A stretch of 64,000 nt of DNA from Candidatus Bathyarchaeota archaeon (GTDB taxonomy: Archaea; Thermoproteota; Bathyarchaeia; Bathyarchaeales; Bathycorpusculaceae): positions 62,001 to 126,000 of the forward strand of contig JAOZHX010000017.1 of the NCBI GenBank assembly GCA_026014665.1, written 5' to 3'. Below, in pieces: positions 8,921 through 16,968 of the stretch. Numbering within the stretch: the first letter of the stretch is position 1; every line of letters starts with the position of its first letter. Made by a program: the position numbers and the translations under genes. Below the pieces are notes generated by a model. The model did not search any database, was not told the origin of the DNA, and saw only the letters and a program-made list of their open reading frames with translations.

Positions 8921-9149
8921 CCCTGAACAACTTTTTCCTTTAATTAGCCTGTTAGATGACATCAGCCCCATTGCCCTTATAGGATAGCCTTCTTGGGTTA
9001 TCAATCATTTTATGTTACGAAGGAATGGTGTTGGTCGCCTGCTTATTTAATCAGTCCGCATAAGTAAATCAAAAATTTTGTGTTATTTGTCGAGTGGCGT
9101 GTTAATGGATTTAAGCCCCGGCTTGCGTTGCGCTATTGTACTCAAGGGT

Positions 9150-9345
9150 CTGTGTAAAAAAAATCAAACTATACATGCCTCCACACCCACACCCAGCCAA
9201 ACTCAACATGCAATCATGTACGGCATGTGGAGAGAAACACGTATACCACACAAAAACAGAAGGTGAAAAACAAGCCAACAGCAAAATACAACGCAATTCA
9301 CAACCAATCATGTGGCAACCCCAAAACCGCCACACCCACACAAAG
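9150..9345 (+). repeat. Dispersed intergenic repeat, copy A
   Basis: Copy A of a three-member repeat. It shares with copies B and C, ungapped or nearly so, the blocks AWACATGCYTCCACAYMCACA, AACATRSAAYCATR, GCATGTGG and a closing CACCCACRYAAA. From the ATACATGC block to the closing block it spans 175 bp. A hairpin TGTGG...CCACA is kept. The opposite strand ends in a T-run (GTTTGATTTTTTTT), the form of an archaeal terminator, so transcription from the minus strand is possible. It lies 64 bp before the tRNA-Gly. Short ORFs over it (9136-9372 and others) are regarded as spurious. Confidence 0.75.
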
Positions 9346-9409
9346 AACAAAATCACTGTGCAATATCCTTAAATTAAGCCCAGATAATGGAGTTACAAGA
9401 AAAATGCTT

Positions 9410-9512
9410 GCGGCCGTCGTCTAGTCTGGTTTAGGACTTTAGCCTTCCAAGCCCGAAATGTTTGGGCGAAGAGAGCTAATGATCCCGGGTTCAAATCCCG
9501 GCGACCGCACCA
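9410..9512 (+). tRNA. tRNA-Gly (anticodon TCC) with 24-nt canonical intron and encoded CCA
   Basis: Full cloverleaf: acceptor GCGGCCG/CGACCGC, D stem GTCT/GGAC, anticodon stem TTAGC/GCTAA, T arm CCGGG-TTCAAAT-CCCGG, discriminator A and encoded CCA at 9510-9512. The anticodon loop is interrupted after position 37 by an intron at 9450-9473. The precursor forms a textbook bulge-helix-bulge: bulge CAA, 4-bp helix CTTC/GAAG, bulge AGA, outer stem GCCC/GGGC. Splicing within the bulges gives loop CTTCCAA with anticodon TCC. The fifth acceptor pair is C-A, a mismatch; all other pairs form. Confidence 0.95.
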
Positions 9513-9606
9513 CGCTCTTTTCCTTTTCGTTTTTGTAGGTTGCTGGATTTTGGATTAGCAAATGTTATAAAACTTTGGCGCTGTATTTTATTTTGTGGTG
9601 GCTTGA

Positions 9607-10128
9607 TTGGTTAGGGCAGCGTTGGTGACTCCTGCATATTTGTCTGTAGCTTGGGTTTTGATGGTTAGCTATCAGGTTTTCACTCAAACAGCCGTAAACA
9701 CTGTTGTGTATGCCATCAGCCCTTTTCTTCCAGTGGTCGGGTCATGGTTGACTATGCGGATGGATATTGTGGTTTTTGTTTATGCGTTTGCATGGGTTTT
9801 TGTCTTGTCATCTATCATCCCCTCTTTAATTTTGGGAAAGGAACGGAGCGTGCTGATTCAATTCATAGTTTGCCTAACATTGACTCTAACGGGAATAATT
9901 TTGATTGACACTTTAAAGAATATTTATAGTTTTGACCTTTCAAACCGAGAAGTTCTCTTTTCGAATCCCTTCACGCAACTGTTTAACAACGTTTTCTTTG
10001 CGGTTTTTTATCTTTCGCTCCCGTATGTTTTCATGTTAGCTATAGACATAAATGCAAGGAAGAAACGCAAGCAGGATTTTAAGAGAATCAAAGATTTAAC
10101 CGATGGATACTTTAGCAAACGCCAATAA
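9607..10128 (+). CDS. Hypothetical membrane protein, about four helices
   Basis: A 173-residue protein with about four predicted membrane helices (roughly residues 5-25, 45-70, 80-100 and 120-145) and a basic C-terminal tail (ARKKRKQDFKRIKDL). It starts with TTG. I do not recognise a family. It stands alone between the tRNA-Gly and a small conserved protein on the same strand. The basic tail suggests the C-terminus is cytoplasmic. Confidence 0.6.
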   Translation: MVRAALVTPAYLSVAWVLMVSYQVFTQTAVNTVVYAISPFLPVVGSWLTMRMDIVVFVYAFAWVFVLSSIIPSLILGKERSVLIQFIVCLTLTLTGIILIDTLKNIYSFDLSNREVLFSNPFTQLFNNVFFAVFYLSLPYVFMLAIDINARKKRKQDFKRIKDLTDGYFSKRQ

Positions 10129-10207
10129 TCCGCTTCGGTTTTGGTGCGGGAGAGCGAAAAGGTGAAAAGGCACAATGTCCATTTAATTTTTAGATTGGTG
10201 GCTACGT

Positions 10208-10408
10208 ATGAGCGACGTGAATATGGCATCTATCCAGTTGAACGGTGATAAACAAAATTTCATACTCGACAAGAAGGACTTCAAAACAGGCAGCAGGGGC
10301 TATCATGGAACAGGCAAGATGGTGGCTGGAGGCAAAAAATATCAAGTTAACATCCAGCTGGTTGAAATTGGTTCTAAACCCAAAACAAACGAAGAAAACA
10401 AAAAGTAG
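10208..10408 (+). CDS. Small conserved hypothetical protein
   Basis: A 66-residue soluble protein with a beta-rich pattern: IQLNGDKQNFILDKKDF, then FKTGSRGYHGTGKM, then KYQVNIQLVEIGSKPK. The tidy alternation and a good GGTGG sequence ahead of the ATG support a real gene. The composition resembles small single-domain proteins that are widespread in TACK archaea, but I cannot name a function. It faces the convergent cyclophilin gene across ~35 bp. Confidence 0.55.
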   Translation: MSDVNMASIQLNGDKQNFILDKKDFKTGSRGYHGTGKMVAGGKKYQVNIQLVEIGSKPKTNEENKK

Positions 10409-10443
10409 CCTAAATTTCTAACTATTATTTTTTGTGGGCCTTT

Positions 10444-11055
10444 CTAAGGCAGAATTGATGCTTTTGTAACTACCACTGGGTTGACTGGAACACTTATTTC
10501 ACCGGGAATGTAGGGGTTTTCTGTTGCCGGAGCGTTAGCGATTGCGTCGACAACGTCTTTGCCTTCGATTACCTTGCCGAACACCGTGTAGGTTGAGTCA
10601 AAGCCTGATTGGGAATACTTCTGCCCGTTATCAACTACGTTTATGAAGAACTGGCTGGTTGCAGAATTGGGCTGGCTGGTTTTTGCCATAGCAATCGTGT
10701 AGGGTGTGTTGCGGTTGTTGCTGCCTATTTCATCTTTGATTTGGTCGACTTGCCCGTTGACTTGTCCGCCTTGAATCATGAATCCTGCAACTATGCGGTG
10801 GAAGGTTGTGCCGTCGTATTTGCCTGCTTTGACGAGGTTTATGAAGTTGCTTGTGGTTATGGGTTTGTCGGTTCGTAGCTCGATGATTATGTTGCCTGCG
10901 GTGGTTTCTAACAAGACTTTGGTGGGTTTAGGTTGGTTTGCAATCAATGTGTATGCTCCAAATGCAGCTATCGCCAAAACTACTATCGCTATAGCAACCC
11001 ACAGTGCAGTGTTGGACTTGCGCTTTCGTGCTTGATAATATGTTTTGGGAGCCAT
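10444..11055 (-). CDS. Membrane-anchored cyclophilin-type peptidyl-prolyl isomerase
   Basis: A 203-residue protein with an N-terminal membrane helix (about residues 17-40) after a basic cytoplasmic head, then a cyclophilin domain. Key motifs are FHRIVAGFMIQGG, SATSQFFINV and YTVFGKVIEGKDVVD, including the catalytic Arg in FHR. It catalyses cis-trans isomerisation of Xaa-Pro bonds, here probably on the outer face of the membrane, helping fold secreted proteins. The loop before the last strand (ATENPYIPGE) matches short prokaryotic cyclophilins. Confidence 0.92.
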   Translation of the reverse strand: MAPKTYYQARKRKSNTALWVAIAIVVLAIAAFGAYTLIANQPKPTKVLLETTAGNIIIELRTDKPITTSNFINLVKAGKYDGTTFHRIVAGFMIQGGQVNGQVDQIKDEIGSNNRNTPYTIAMAKTSQPNSATSQFFINVVDNGQKYSQSGFDSTYTVFGKVIEGKDVVDAIANAPATENPYIPGEISVPVNPVVVTKASILP

Positions 11056-11130
11056 GCAAAGAGATTCATCGGATGTTTATTTAATCCTTTCTTATTTCTG
11101 CGAGCTTTTGATACAGCGGCAATGGGCAGG

Positions 11131-11173
11131 TGTTTTTTGTTGGTTGGCAAAATCTATAGCCCCTTTTATATAG
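11131..11173 (+). promoter_or_regulatory. Promoter-like module with BRE/TATA, shared with 43072-43115
   Basis: The stretch TTTTTTGTTGGTTGGCAAAAT, CTATAGCCCC and TTTTATATAG is closely similar to a stretch upstream of the DUF488 gene (TTTTGTTGCTTGCAAAATT, CTATAGCCCCC, TTATATAAAC). The last part has the form of an archaeal TATA box. Initiation would be expected near 11192, giving a G/T-rich transcript before the nearer proS promoter. The shared upstream part may bind a common factor. Confidence 0.5.
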
Positions 11174-11256
11174 TTTGAATGGGTGTTTTTTGTCTGTGGT
11201 TTTTTTGGAAGTTTTTTGGGGTTTGTTTGATTTCTTGTAGGGTGTGCCCGTTATGG

Positions 11257-11266
11257 TTTTATATGC
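11257..11266 (+). promoter_or_regulatory. Proximal TATA box of proS
   Basis: TTTTATATGC lies about 40 bp before the proS ATG, which places transcription start near 11286 and a leader of under 20 nt. A near-palindrome ATGCATGATGCAT follows directly and could be an operator. Confidence 0.45.
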
Positions 11267-11303
11267 ATGATGCATGTAGAAGTGAAGATAAGAGTAATCC
11301 GCT

Positions 11304-12746
11304 ATGTCCGATACTGGAGTTTCCGTTAAGAAAAATGAAGACTTCTCTGAATGGTACGTTGAAGTAGTGCTTAAAGCTGAGCTTGCAGATTACGCGCCTG
11401 TGAAAGGCTGCATGATAATTCGCCCCGACGCCTATGCAGTTTGGGAGAGAATCCAAGATATCCTAAACGAGAAAATCCATCGCACAGGTCACCGTAACGT
11501 GTATTTTCCGATGTTTATCCCTGAAGCTTTCCTCAAAAAAGAGGCTGAACATTTCGAGGGGTTCACGCCTGAGGTTGCTTGGATTACGCAGGGTGGAGAT
11601 ACTCCGCTGGAAGAGAAACTGGCGGTTCGACCCACAAGCGAAACGATAATGTACGATGCTTTCAGCAAATGGGTGCGCAGTTGGCGCGACTTACCAATCA
11701 AAATCAATCAGTGGTGCAACATTGTACGCTGGGAAACTAAAGCTACCAAACTGTTTTTACGCACTAGAGAGTTCCTATGGCAAGAGGGACACACTGCGCA
11801 CCTTACAGCTGAGGAAGCTGAAGCAGAAGTCATGTATGCGCTGGGCGAGTACCGGGACATCATGGAAAACTACCTTGCCATTCCCGTGCTAGTAGGCGTT
11901 AAGAGTGAAAGCGAAAAATTTGCAGGTGCCCTCTACACAACTGCATTGGAAGCAATCATGCCCGACGGTAAAGCCCTGCAGATGGGAACGAGCCACAACC
12001 TGGGTCAGCACTTCGCCAAGGTTTTTGATATCAAGTTCATCGGTGAAGATAAGGCTGAGCATTATGTTTGGCAAACCAGTTGGGGCATAACTACTCGGCT
12101 CATAGGCGCCATGGTTATGGTTCACGGAGATGACAAGGGCTTGGTTATGCCGCCTAAAGTTGCGCCTGTTCATGTTGTTATTATTCCGATTCCTTTCAAA
12201 GGAGCGGAGCCGGAGGCAATTGCGGCGAAAGCTAAAGAAATCGCCGATAACCTCAAAGCTAAAGGCTACAGTGTGGTTTTAGATGACCGCCAAGAGTATA
12301 CGCCTGGCTGGAAATTTAACCAGTGGGAACTCAAGGGCGTACCAATCCGCATTGAAATCGGTCCAAGAGACCTAAAGCAAGGGCAAGTAGTTATGGTTAG
12401 GCGGGATACGGGTCAGAAGACTCCGGTTAAGGACGCTGAAATAGCCGCCTCCGTTGATGCGTTACTGCACGAAATCCACAATAACATGTTCGCTAAAGCT
12501 AAAGCTCTTCTGCAAGACAAAACCTCAGTGGTGCAAAGCTACGAAGAATTTAAGCAAGTTGTAGAAGAAAAAGGCGGGTTTATCAAGGCAGCATGGTGCG
12601 GCAAACCTTCCTGTGAAGCAAAAATCAAAGAGGAAACAGGCGCTACAATCCGCATCATACCCTTCCAGAAAGAAGAGCCAACGTCTGGTTGCATCATCTG
12701 CGGGCAGAAAGCAAAGGACACGGCTTACTTCGCAAGGTCATACTAA
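11304..12746 (+). CDS. proS: Prolyl-tRNA synthetase
   Basis: A class II prolyl-tRNA synthetase of the archaeal/eukaryotic type, 480 residues, which charges tRNA-Pro. Motif 2 is in the RWETKATKLFLRTREFLWQEGH region, and the active-site segment LQMGTSHNLGQHF and motif 3 follow. The anticodon-binding domain begins near residue 285 (APVHVVIIPIPFK). The C-terminal zinc-binding-type domain ends in CIICGQKAKDTAYFARSY, typical of this group, with cysteines in WCGKPSC and CIICG. There is no bacterial editing insert. It is convergent with and overlaps the AOR gene by 4 bp. Confidence 0.97.
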   Translation: MSDTGVSVKKNEDFSEWYVEVVLKAELADYAPVKGCMIIRPDAYAVWERIQDILNEKIHRTGHRNVYFPMFIPEAFLKKEAEHFEGFTPEVAWITQGGDTPLEEKLAVRPTSETIMYDAFSKWVRSWRDLPIKINQWCNIVRWETKATKLFLRTREFLWQEGHTAHLTAEEAEAEVMYALGEYRDIMENYLAIPVLVGVKSESEKFAGALYTTALEAIMPDGKALQMGTSHNLGQHFAKVFDIKFIGEDKAEHYVWQTSWGITTRLIGAMVMVHGDDKGLVMPPKVAPVHVVIIPIPFKGAEPEAIAAKAKEIADNLKAKGYSVVLDDRQEYTPGWKFNQWELKGVPIRIEIGPRDLKQGQVVMVRRDTGQKTPVKDAEIAASVDALLHEIHNNMFAKAKALLQDKTSVVQSYEEFKQVVEEKGGFIKAAWCGKPSCEAKIKEETGATIRIIPFQKEEPTSGCIICGQKAKDTAYFARSY

Positions 12747-14563
12747 ACCTTTGCGTAAAGCCGCCCTGCAACGTCAGCTAAGCCTAATTTTTCGAGTGTT
12801 TCCTTAGTGGGGACACCGTTAATGTTCCAGCCTCGCATCTGATAGTAAACATCAAGCATAGCATTGTACTTTTCCAGGTTGAGTGTTGAGCCTTCATATG
12901 GGCTTCCGACTAGGGGTTCTTTGAACCAGCGCATTGGCGGAACATCAAGTTCACGGCTCCACTCTTTGCCGTACTCGCGAACCCAAAATGCCCGCACCAA
13001 ATTGAGGATTCTGTCGCTCACCTCGTTGATGCGGTCCATGGAAAACTCCACACCCGTTGCTGCCCGTAGGTACTTGTGGTACCATTCCAAGCCAAACCCA
13101 AGCGAGTTGTAGGGAAAACGGCAAACCCCCAGTGCTTCGAAGAGTCCGCCTCGGATAAGCTGCGTCTTGATTAGGTACGCTACTTTTTCTTTGTCGTAGT
13201 TTTCTCTACCAGCCTTTATCTCCCAAGTGATTAGCCAAGCGTCCTTGTGGTGGGCTCCGATGCTGCTGGTGCCGTAAGCCAAAGCCATGCCTGGCGCAGC
13301 GTGACAGTCGTAAGCGCTGATTTCTAAACCTTTAACATGCATCGCCCAGTCGCCCGAGCCGTTGCCGATTTTTGCGGATGCTGCTCGTACGCCTTCAGCC
13401 AGAACGTCGCCGACGCCTCGCCTGTAAGCAATATCCTCAATCAAGCCTTCAATCGCCTCAAAGTCACCCCATTCGAATTTCTCTTTTATGAGTCCTTTCT
13501 GGGAGGCTTCTATGGCAAAGCCGACTACGTTGCCAAGGGAGATGCTGTCGAAGCTGAATTCGTCAGCCAAACGGTTAAGGACTGCAACCTGCGAAAGGCT
13601 GCCTAAGCCAATGTTAGCGCCCAACATGCCCACGTTCTCATAATCAAGTTCTGAATCTTTGCCTTCGCTGTCTTTGACCACGTTGCCGCAGGTCATGTTG
13701 CACTGTGGACAGCCGCGATTGGAAACCTTCATTTTCTCCATGGTAAAACCGCCTATACCCTCCGCCTGCTCGAAGGTTCCTTGCCTAAAGTTGAAGGTGG
13801 GCAAGACGCTGTTTTCTTGACTCCACTCCACCGTTGACATGGTTCCCTGCCGCTTCCAAAAGCTGTAGAGCGGTTTAGCCAACACCTCTTTGTAGCCATC
13901 GGCTGCCAGTTTTTTCATTTCCTCGGGGTTTGCAAGAGGAATTGGCTTGGTGCCTTCGATGACGAGGGCTTTTAGGTTTTTGCTGCCCATCACCGCGCCC
14001 ATGCCTGGTCTTCCGCCAGCACGTCCTTCCTGCGAAACCACGGTGGCAAACTTGACAAGGTTCTCTCCTGCCTGTCCAATGGACACTATGCCTGAGTTTC
14101 GGGGGTACACCTTCTTTAGGCGTTCCTCTGTTTCAAAGGAGCTTGTCCCCCAATAGTCTTTGGCGTTGACAAACTCAACTGCATCGTCTTTGATGTGCAG
14201 GATTACGGGTGCCGCGGCTTTGCCTTTGATAATTATGGCGTCATACCCTGCTTTGCGCATGTAAACCGCTGCCCAGCTACCAGTGTTTCCGTCGCCATAC
14301 CCGCCTGTTAAGGGGCTTTTTGAGGCAACCACGAGTTTTCCGCTGTTTGGCAGTCCAATGCCGGTTAAGGGTCCAGCGGCGAAAATCAACAAGTTTTCTG
14401 GTGAGAACGGGTCAGTTCCTTCTTTTAGGCGGTCCCAGAGGATTTTTGCTGCAAAGCCCCTGCCGCCAAGAAAATTCAACGCTAAACTTTCATCGTATTG
14501 TTCTGCGGTGGCTTTTCTTTGGGTTAAATCTATGTTTAAGAATACTCCTGTCCAGCCCAGCAT
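12743..14563 (-). CDS. aor: Aldehyde:ferredoxin oxidoreductase (tungstopterin enzyme)
   Basis: An AOR-family enzyme of about 606 residues, the normal family length, which oxidises aldehydes to acids and reduces ferredoxin using a bis-pterin tungsten (or molybdenum) cofactor and one 4Fe-4S cluster. The cluster ligands are seen in GCPQCNMTCGN (about residue 285-295) and the distant GVCRFP near residue 490. The N-terminal domain has LGGRGFAAKILWD and the pterin-binding GPLTGIGLPN and GDGNTGSWAAVY. ATG at 14563 is preferred because GGTGA lies 5 bp upstream; the ORF opens four codons earlier. Two MoeA genes elsewhere in the window could supply the cofactor. Confidence 0.93.
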   Translation of the reverse strand: MLGWTGVFLNIDLTQRKATAEQYDESLALNFLGGRGFAAKILWDRLKEGTDPFSPENLLIFAAGPLTGIGLPNSGKLVVASKSPLTGGYGDGNTGSWAAVYMRKAGYDAIIIKGKAAAPVILHIKDDAVEFVNAKDYWGTSSFETEERLKKVYPRNSGIVSIGQAGENLVKFATVVSQEGRAGGRPGMGAVMGSKNLKALVIEGTKPIPLANPEEMKKLAADGYKEVLAKPLYSFWKRQGTMSTVEWSQENSVLPTFNFRQGTFEQAEGIGGFTMEKMKVSNRGCPQCNMTCGNVVKDSEGKDSELDYENVGMLGANIGLGSLSQVAVLNRLADEFSFDSISLGNVVGFAIEASQKGLIKEKFEWGDFEAIEGLIEDIAYRRGVGDVLAEGVRAASAKIGNGSGDWAMHVKGLEISAYDCHAAPGMALAYGTSSIGAHHKDAWLITWEIKAGRENYDKEKVAYLIKTQLIRGGLFEALGVCRFPYNSLGFGLEWYHKYLRAATGVEFSMDRINEVSDRILNLVRAFWVREYGKEWSRELDVPPMRWFKEPLVGSPYEGSTLNLEKYNAMLDVYYQMRGWNINGVPTKETLEKLGLADVAGRLYAKV

Positions 14564-14716
14564 TATATTCACCAAAACAAGTAACTATTTGTATGAAGCA
14601 GAAATAAAAACGTACTGAGAAACTCAAAATGGGAATTTCAAAGGGAACTGACCGGCAGAGTTCAGTTTTTTGGGGTTGGCGTTAGGAACCTTTATTTTTT
14701 GGAGCTAACAAGTGTT

Positions 14717-15976
14717 GTGGTTACAGGTAACACGACTTTGGCAAACGTCAGGGTAACCAGCCGCGCAAGCAACATTGAGTACGCTATACGGGATGTTATA
14801 GTGCATACTCAAGAGCTCCTCAAAAACGGCAAAAAAATCTATTACCTCAACATCGGCGACCCTGCCGCCTTCGATTTCAAGACGCCCCAGTACGTTAAGG
14901 ATGCGCTCTGCAAAGCCATCGAATGCGACGACAACTATTATTCGCCAAGCGAAGGCAGACCCGAACTTCGGGAAGCCATCGTACGCAAGGAAAAACGAGT
15001 AAACAACGTAGACATAACTGCGGACAACGTGCTAGTAACCGAGGGCATTTCAGAGGGTATCCAGATGATTTTGGCGGCGCTCGTAGAGAGGGGCGACGAA
15101 ATCCTTTTCCCAGGACCCACGTACCCACCCTATATTTCCTACACCCGATTCTTCGACGGTACACCTGTTGCTTATGAAACCATAGAGAAAGAGGGTTGGG
15201 TTCCCAACATCGATGATTTACGAAGCAAAATCTCGCCTAAAACCCGCGCAATCGTCATCACAAACCCCAACAACCCCACTGGCAGCGTCTACAGCGCAAA
15301 ATGTATAAAGGAAATGATTGACGTCGCAGGCGAATACAACCTGCCCATAGTTTCAGACGAGATCTACGATCAACTCACTTACGAGAAAGAATTCGTCAGC
15401 ACAGCATGCCTCTCCGGGGATGTGCCGGTGATCGGGCTCAACGGCTTTTCCAAGGTTTACCAGATGACGGGGTGGAGGCTTGGCTACATGTACTTTAAGG
15501 GTCAGGGCAAAGCTCTTGACGATTTACGATTGGGAGTCGAGAAGCAGTGCCGTATCCGTCTATGCGCCAACACACCAGTACAAATCGCTGGAGCAGCGGC
15601 GTTGGATGGTCCACAGGACTTTGTTAAAGGCATCGTTGATCGACTGCGGGAGCGGCGGGATTTCGCTTGGAAACGCCTCAACGAGATTGAAGGCATCACC
15701 ACGACTAAGCCTGAAGGCGCGTTCTACATATTCCCCAAAATCGAAGGCATAGGCAAACGATGGAAGGACGACATGGACTTTGTGGTGCAATTGCTAAGAG
15801 AAACCGGTGTGCTCATCGTAAACGGCTCAGGCTTCGACCCCATCTACGGTAAAGACCACGCTCGAATAGTCTTTCTGCCACCCATTGAAGAACTAGAGGA
15901 AGCTTTCAATGCTTTGGAGCGATTCATGAAGAAAAAAGCCAAGCAAGAAGCCCAAAGACGCGTGGGACATGGCTAA
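14717..15976 (+). CDS. Class I/II pyridoxal-phosphate aminotransferase (alanine/aspartate type)
   Basis: A fold-type I aminotransferase of about 419 residues. Diagnostic parts are YYSPSEGRPELREAIVRKE, ITNPNNPTGSVYS, VSDEIYDQLTY and the PLP-lysine segment LNGFSKVYQMTGWRLGY. It probably transfers amino groups between 2-oxoglutarate or pyruvate and an amino acid (AlaT/AspC-like). The ORF track starts at TTG 14699, but GTG 14717 lies about 25 bp after a TTTATTTT box and would be a leaderless start, so I prefer it. It is followed by a convergent branched-chain aminotransferase. Confidence 0.9.
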   Translation: MVTGNTTLANVRVTSRASNIEYAIRDVIVHTQELLKNGKKIYYLNIGDPAAFDFKTPQYVKDALCKAIECDDNYYSPSEGRPELREAIVRKEKRVNNVDITADNVLVTEGISEGIQMILAALVERGDEILFPGPTYPPYISYTRFFDGTPVAYETIEKEGWVPNIDDLRSKISPKTRAIVITNPNNPTGSVYSAKCIKEMIDVAGEYNLPIVSDEIYDQLTYEKEFVSTACLSGDVPVIGLNGFSKVYQMTGWRLGYMYFKGQGKALDDLRLGVEKQCRIRLCANTPVQIAGAAALDGPQDFVKGIVDRLRERRDFAWKRLNEIEGITTTKPEGAFYIFPKIEGIGKRWKDDMDFVVQLLRETGVLIVNGSGFDPIYGKDHARIVFLPPIEELEEAFNALERFMKKKAKQEAQRRVGHG

Positions 15977-15988
15977 AGAGGAAAAAAT

Positions 15989-16873
15989 TTAGATTCTTGT
16001 GCCGTTTGCTGGGTTTTCGATGACTTTTTGGAACTCAGCCATCAACAACTTGGTGATTGGTCCGGGCTTGCCGTCGCCGATTTGGCGTTTGTTAACTTCT
16101 CGTATGGGCACAAGTTCCATGGCTGTGCCTGTGAAGAAGGCTTCGTCAGCGTTGAACATCATAAACGGCGTTATGTTTGCCACTGTAAGTTTTATGCCAA
16201 GTTTCTCGCAAAGCATAGAAACCACTTCAGCGGTGATGCCTGCAAGCGCTCCAGTCGCAGTTGGCGGCGTCAAAATTTCACCGTTTTTAACTATGAACAC
16301 GTTTTCCCCTACACCTTCCGCCACGCAACCGCTGGCTTCAAGGCAGATGGCTTCATCGACCCCGCAGGCGTTGGCTTCAATTTTTGCCATGACGCTGTTT
16401 AGGTAGTTTAATGATTTTATTTCATGGGTAGTTGCATCGACGGGGTTGCGGCGGACCCAGCTAAACATGGTTGTGATGCCGGTTTCTTTGGCGTTGCCTG
16501 CGCGAATGTTGATGGTATCAGTGATTACGATAACTGTAGGTTTTGGGCATTTACGTGGATCTAACCCAAGGTCTCCGACGCCTCTTGAGACGACAAGGCG
16601 GATGTAGGAGTCACGCATCTTGTTTTTGCGCAAAGTCTCAACAACAGCTTTGGTCATTTCTTCTTTGGTCAACGGAATTTGAAGTGCTATGGCGTGGGCT
16701 GATCGGTAGAGCCGGTCGATGTGTTCTTTTAGTTTGAAGACGATGCCGTTGTATTCTCGGATGCCTTCGAAGACTCCGTCGCCATAGAGGAAGCCGTGGT
16801 CGTAGACGGAGATTTTAGCTTGTGATTTAGGGTAGTATTCGCCGTCTATGTAGACTAACAGTTCACTGCTCAT
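15989..16873 (-). CDS. ilvE: Branched-chain amino acid aminotransferase
   Basis: A fold-type IV PLP enzyme, 294 residues. The start VYIDGEYYPKSQAKISVYDH, then GFLYGDGVFEGIREYNG, the lysine region HEIKSLNYLNSVMAKIEA, and the closing EGVGENVFIVKNGEILTPP with AFFTGTAMELVPI are all characteristic of IlvE. It makes or degrades leucine, isoleucine and valine. D-amino acid aminotransferases are the main alternative in this fold, but FEGIREYNG and the Glu-rich contacts favour IlvE. Convergent with the preceding aminotransferase, 12 bp apart. Confidence 0.93.
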   Translation of the reverse strand: MSSELLVYIDGEYYPKSQAKISVYDHGFLYGDGVFEGIREYNGIVFKLKEHIDRLYRSAHAIALQIPLTKEEMTKAVVETLRKNKMRDSYIRLVVSRGVGDLGLDPRKCPKPTVIVITDTINIRAGNAKETGITTMFSWVRRNPVDATTHEIKSLNYLNSVMAKIEANACGVDEAICLEASGCVAEGVGENVFIVKNGEILTPPTATGALAGITAEVVSMLCEKLGIKLTVANITPFMMFNADEAFFTGTAMELVPIREVNKRQIGDGKPGPITKLLMAEFQKVIENPANGTRI

Positions 16874-16968
16874 TTGTTTTCCACTTCTTGGATGACTGTT
16901 TCATATTGTCCAATTATTTGATATAGTTTATCCCAGTGATACATACGATTCATTTATGACTACTATCA

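Noticed and set aside
9111-9424. Several ORFs across repeat copy A on both strands (for example 9136-9372 and 9111-9356)
   Set aside because: The shared translation with copies B and C comes from the DNA repeat; substitutions do not favour third codon positions and the frames end at different places.
10933-11178. Plus-strand ORF before proS
   Set aside because: Mostly antisense to the cyclophilin gene; the rest is non-coding leader.
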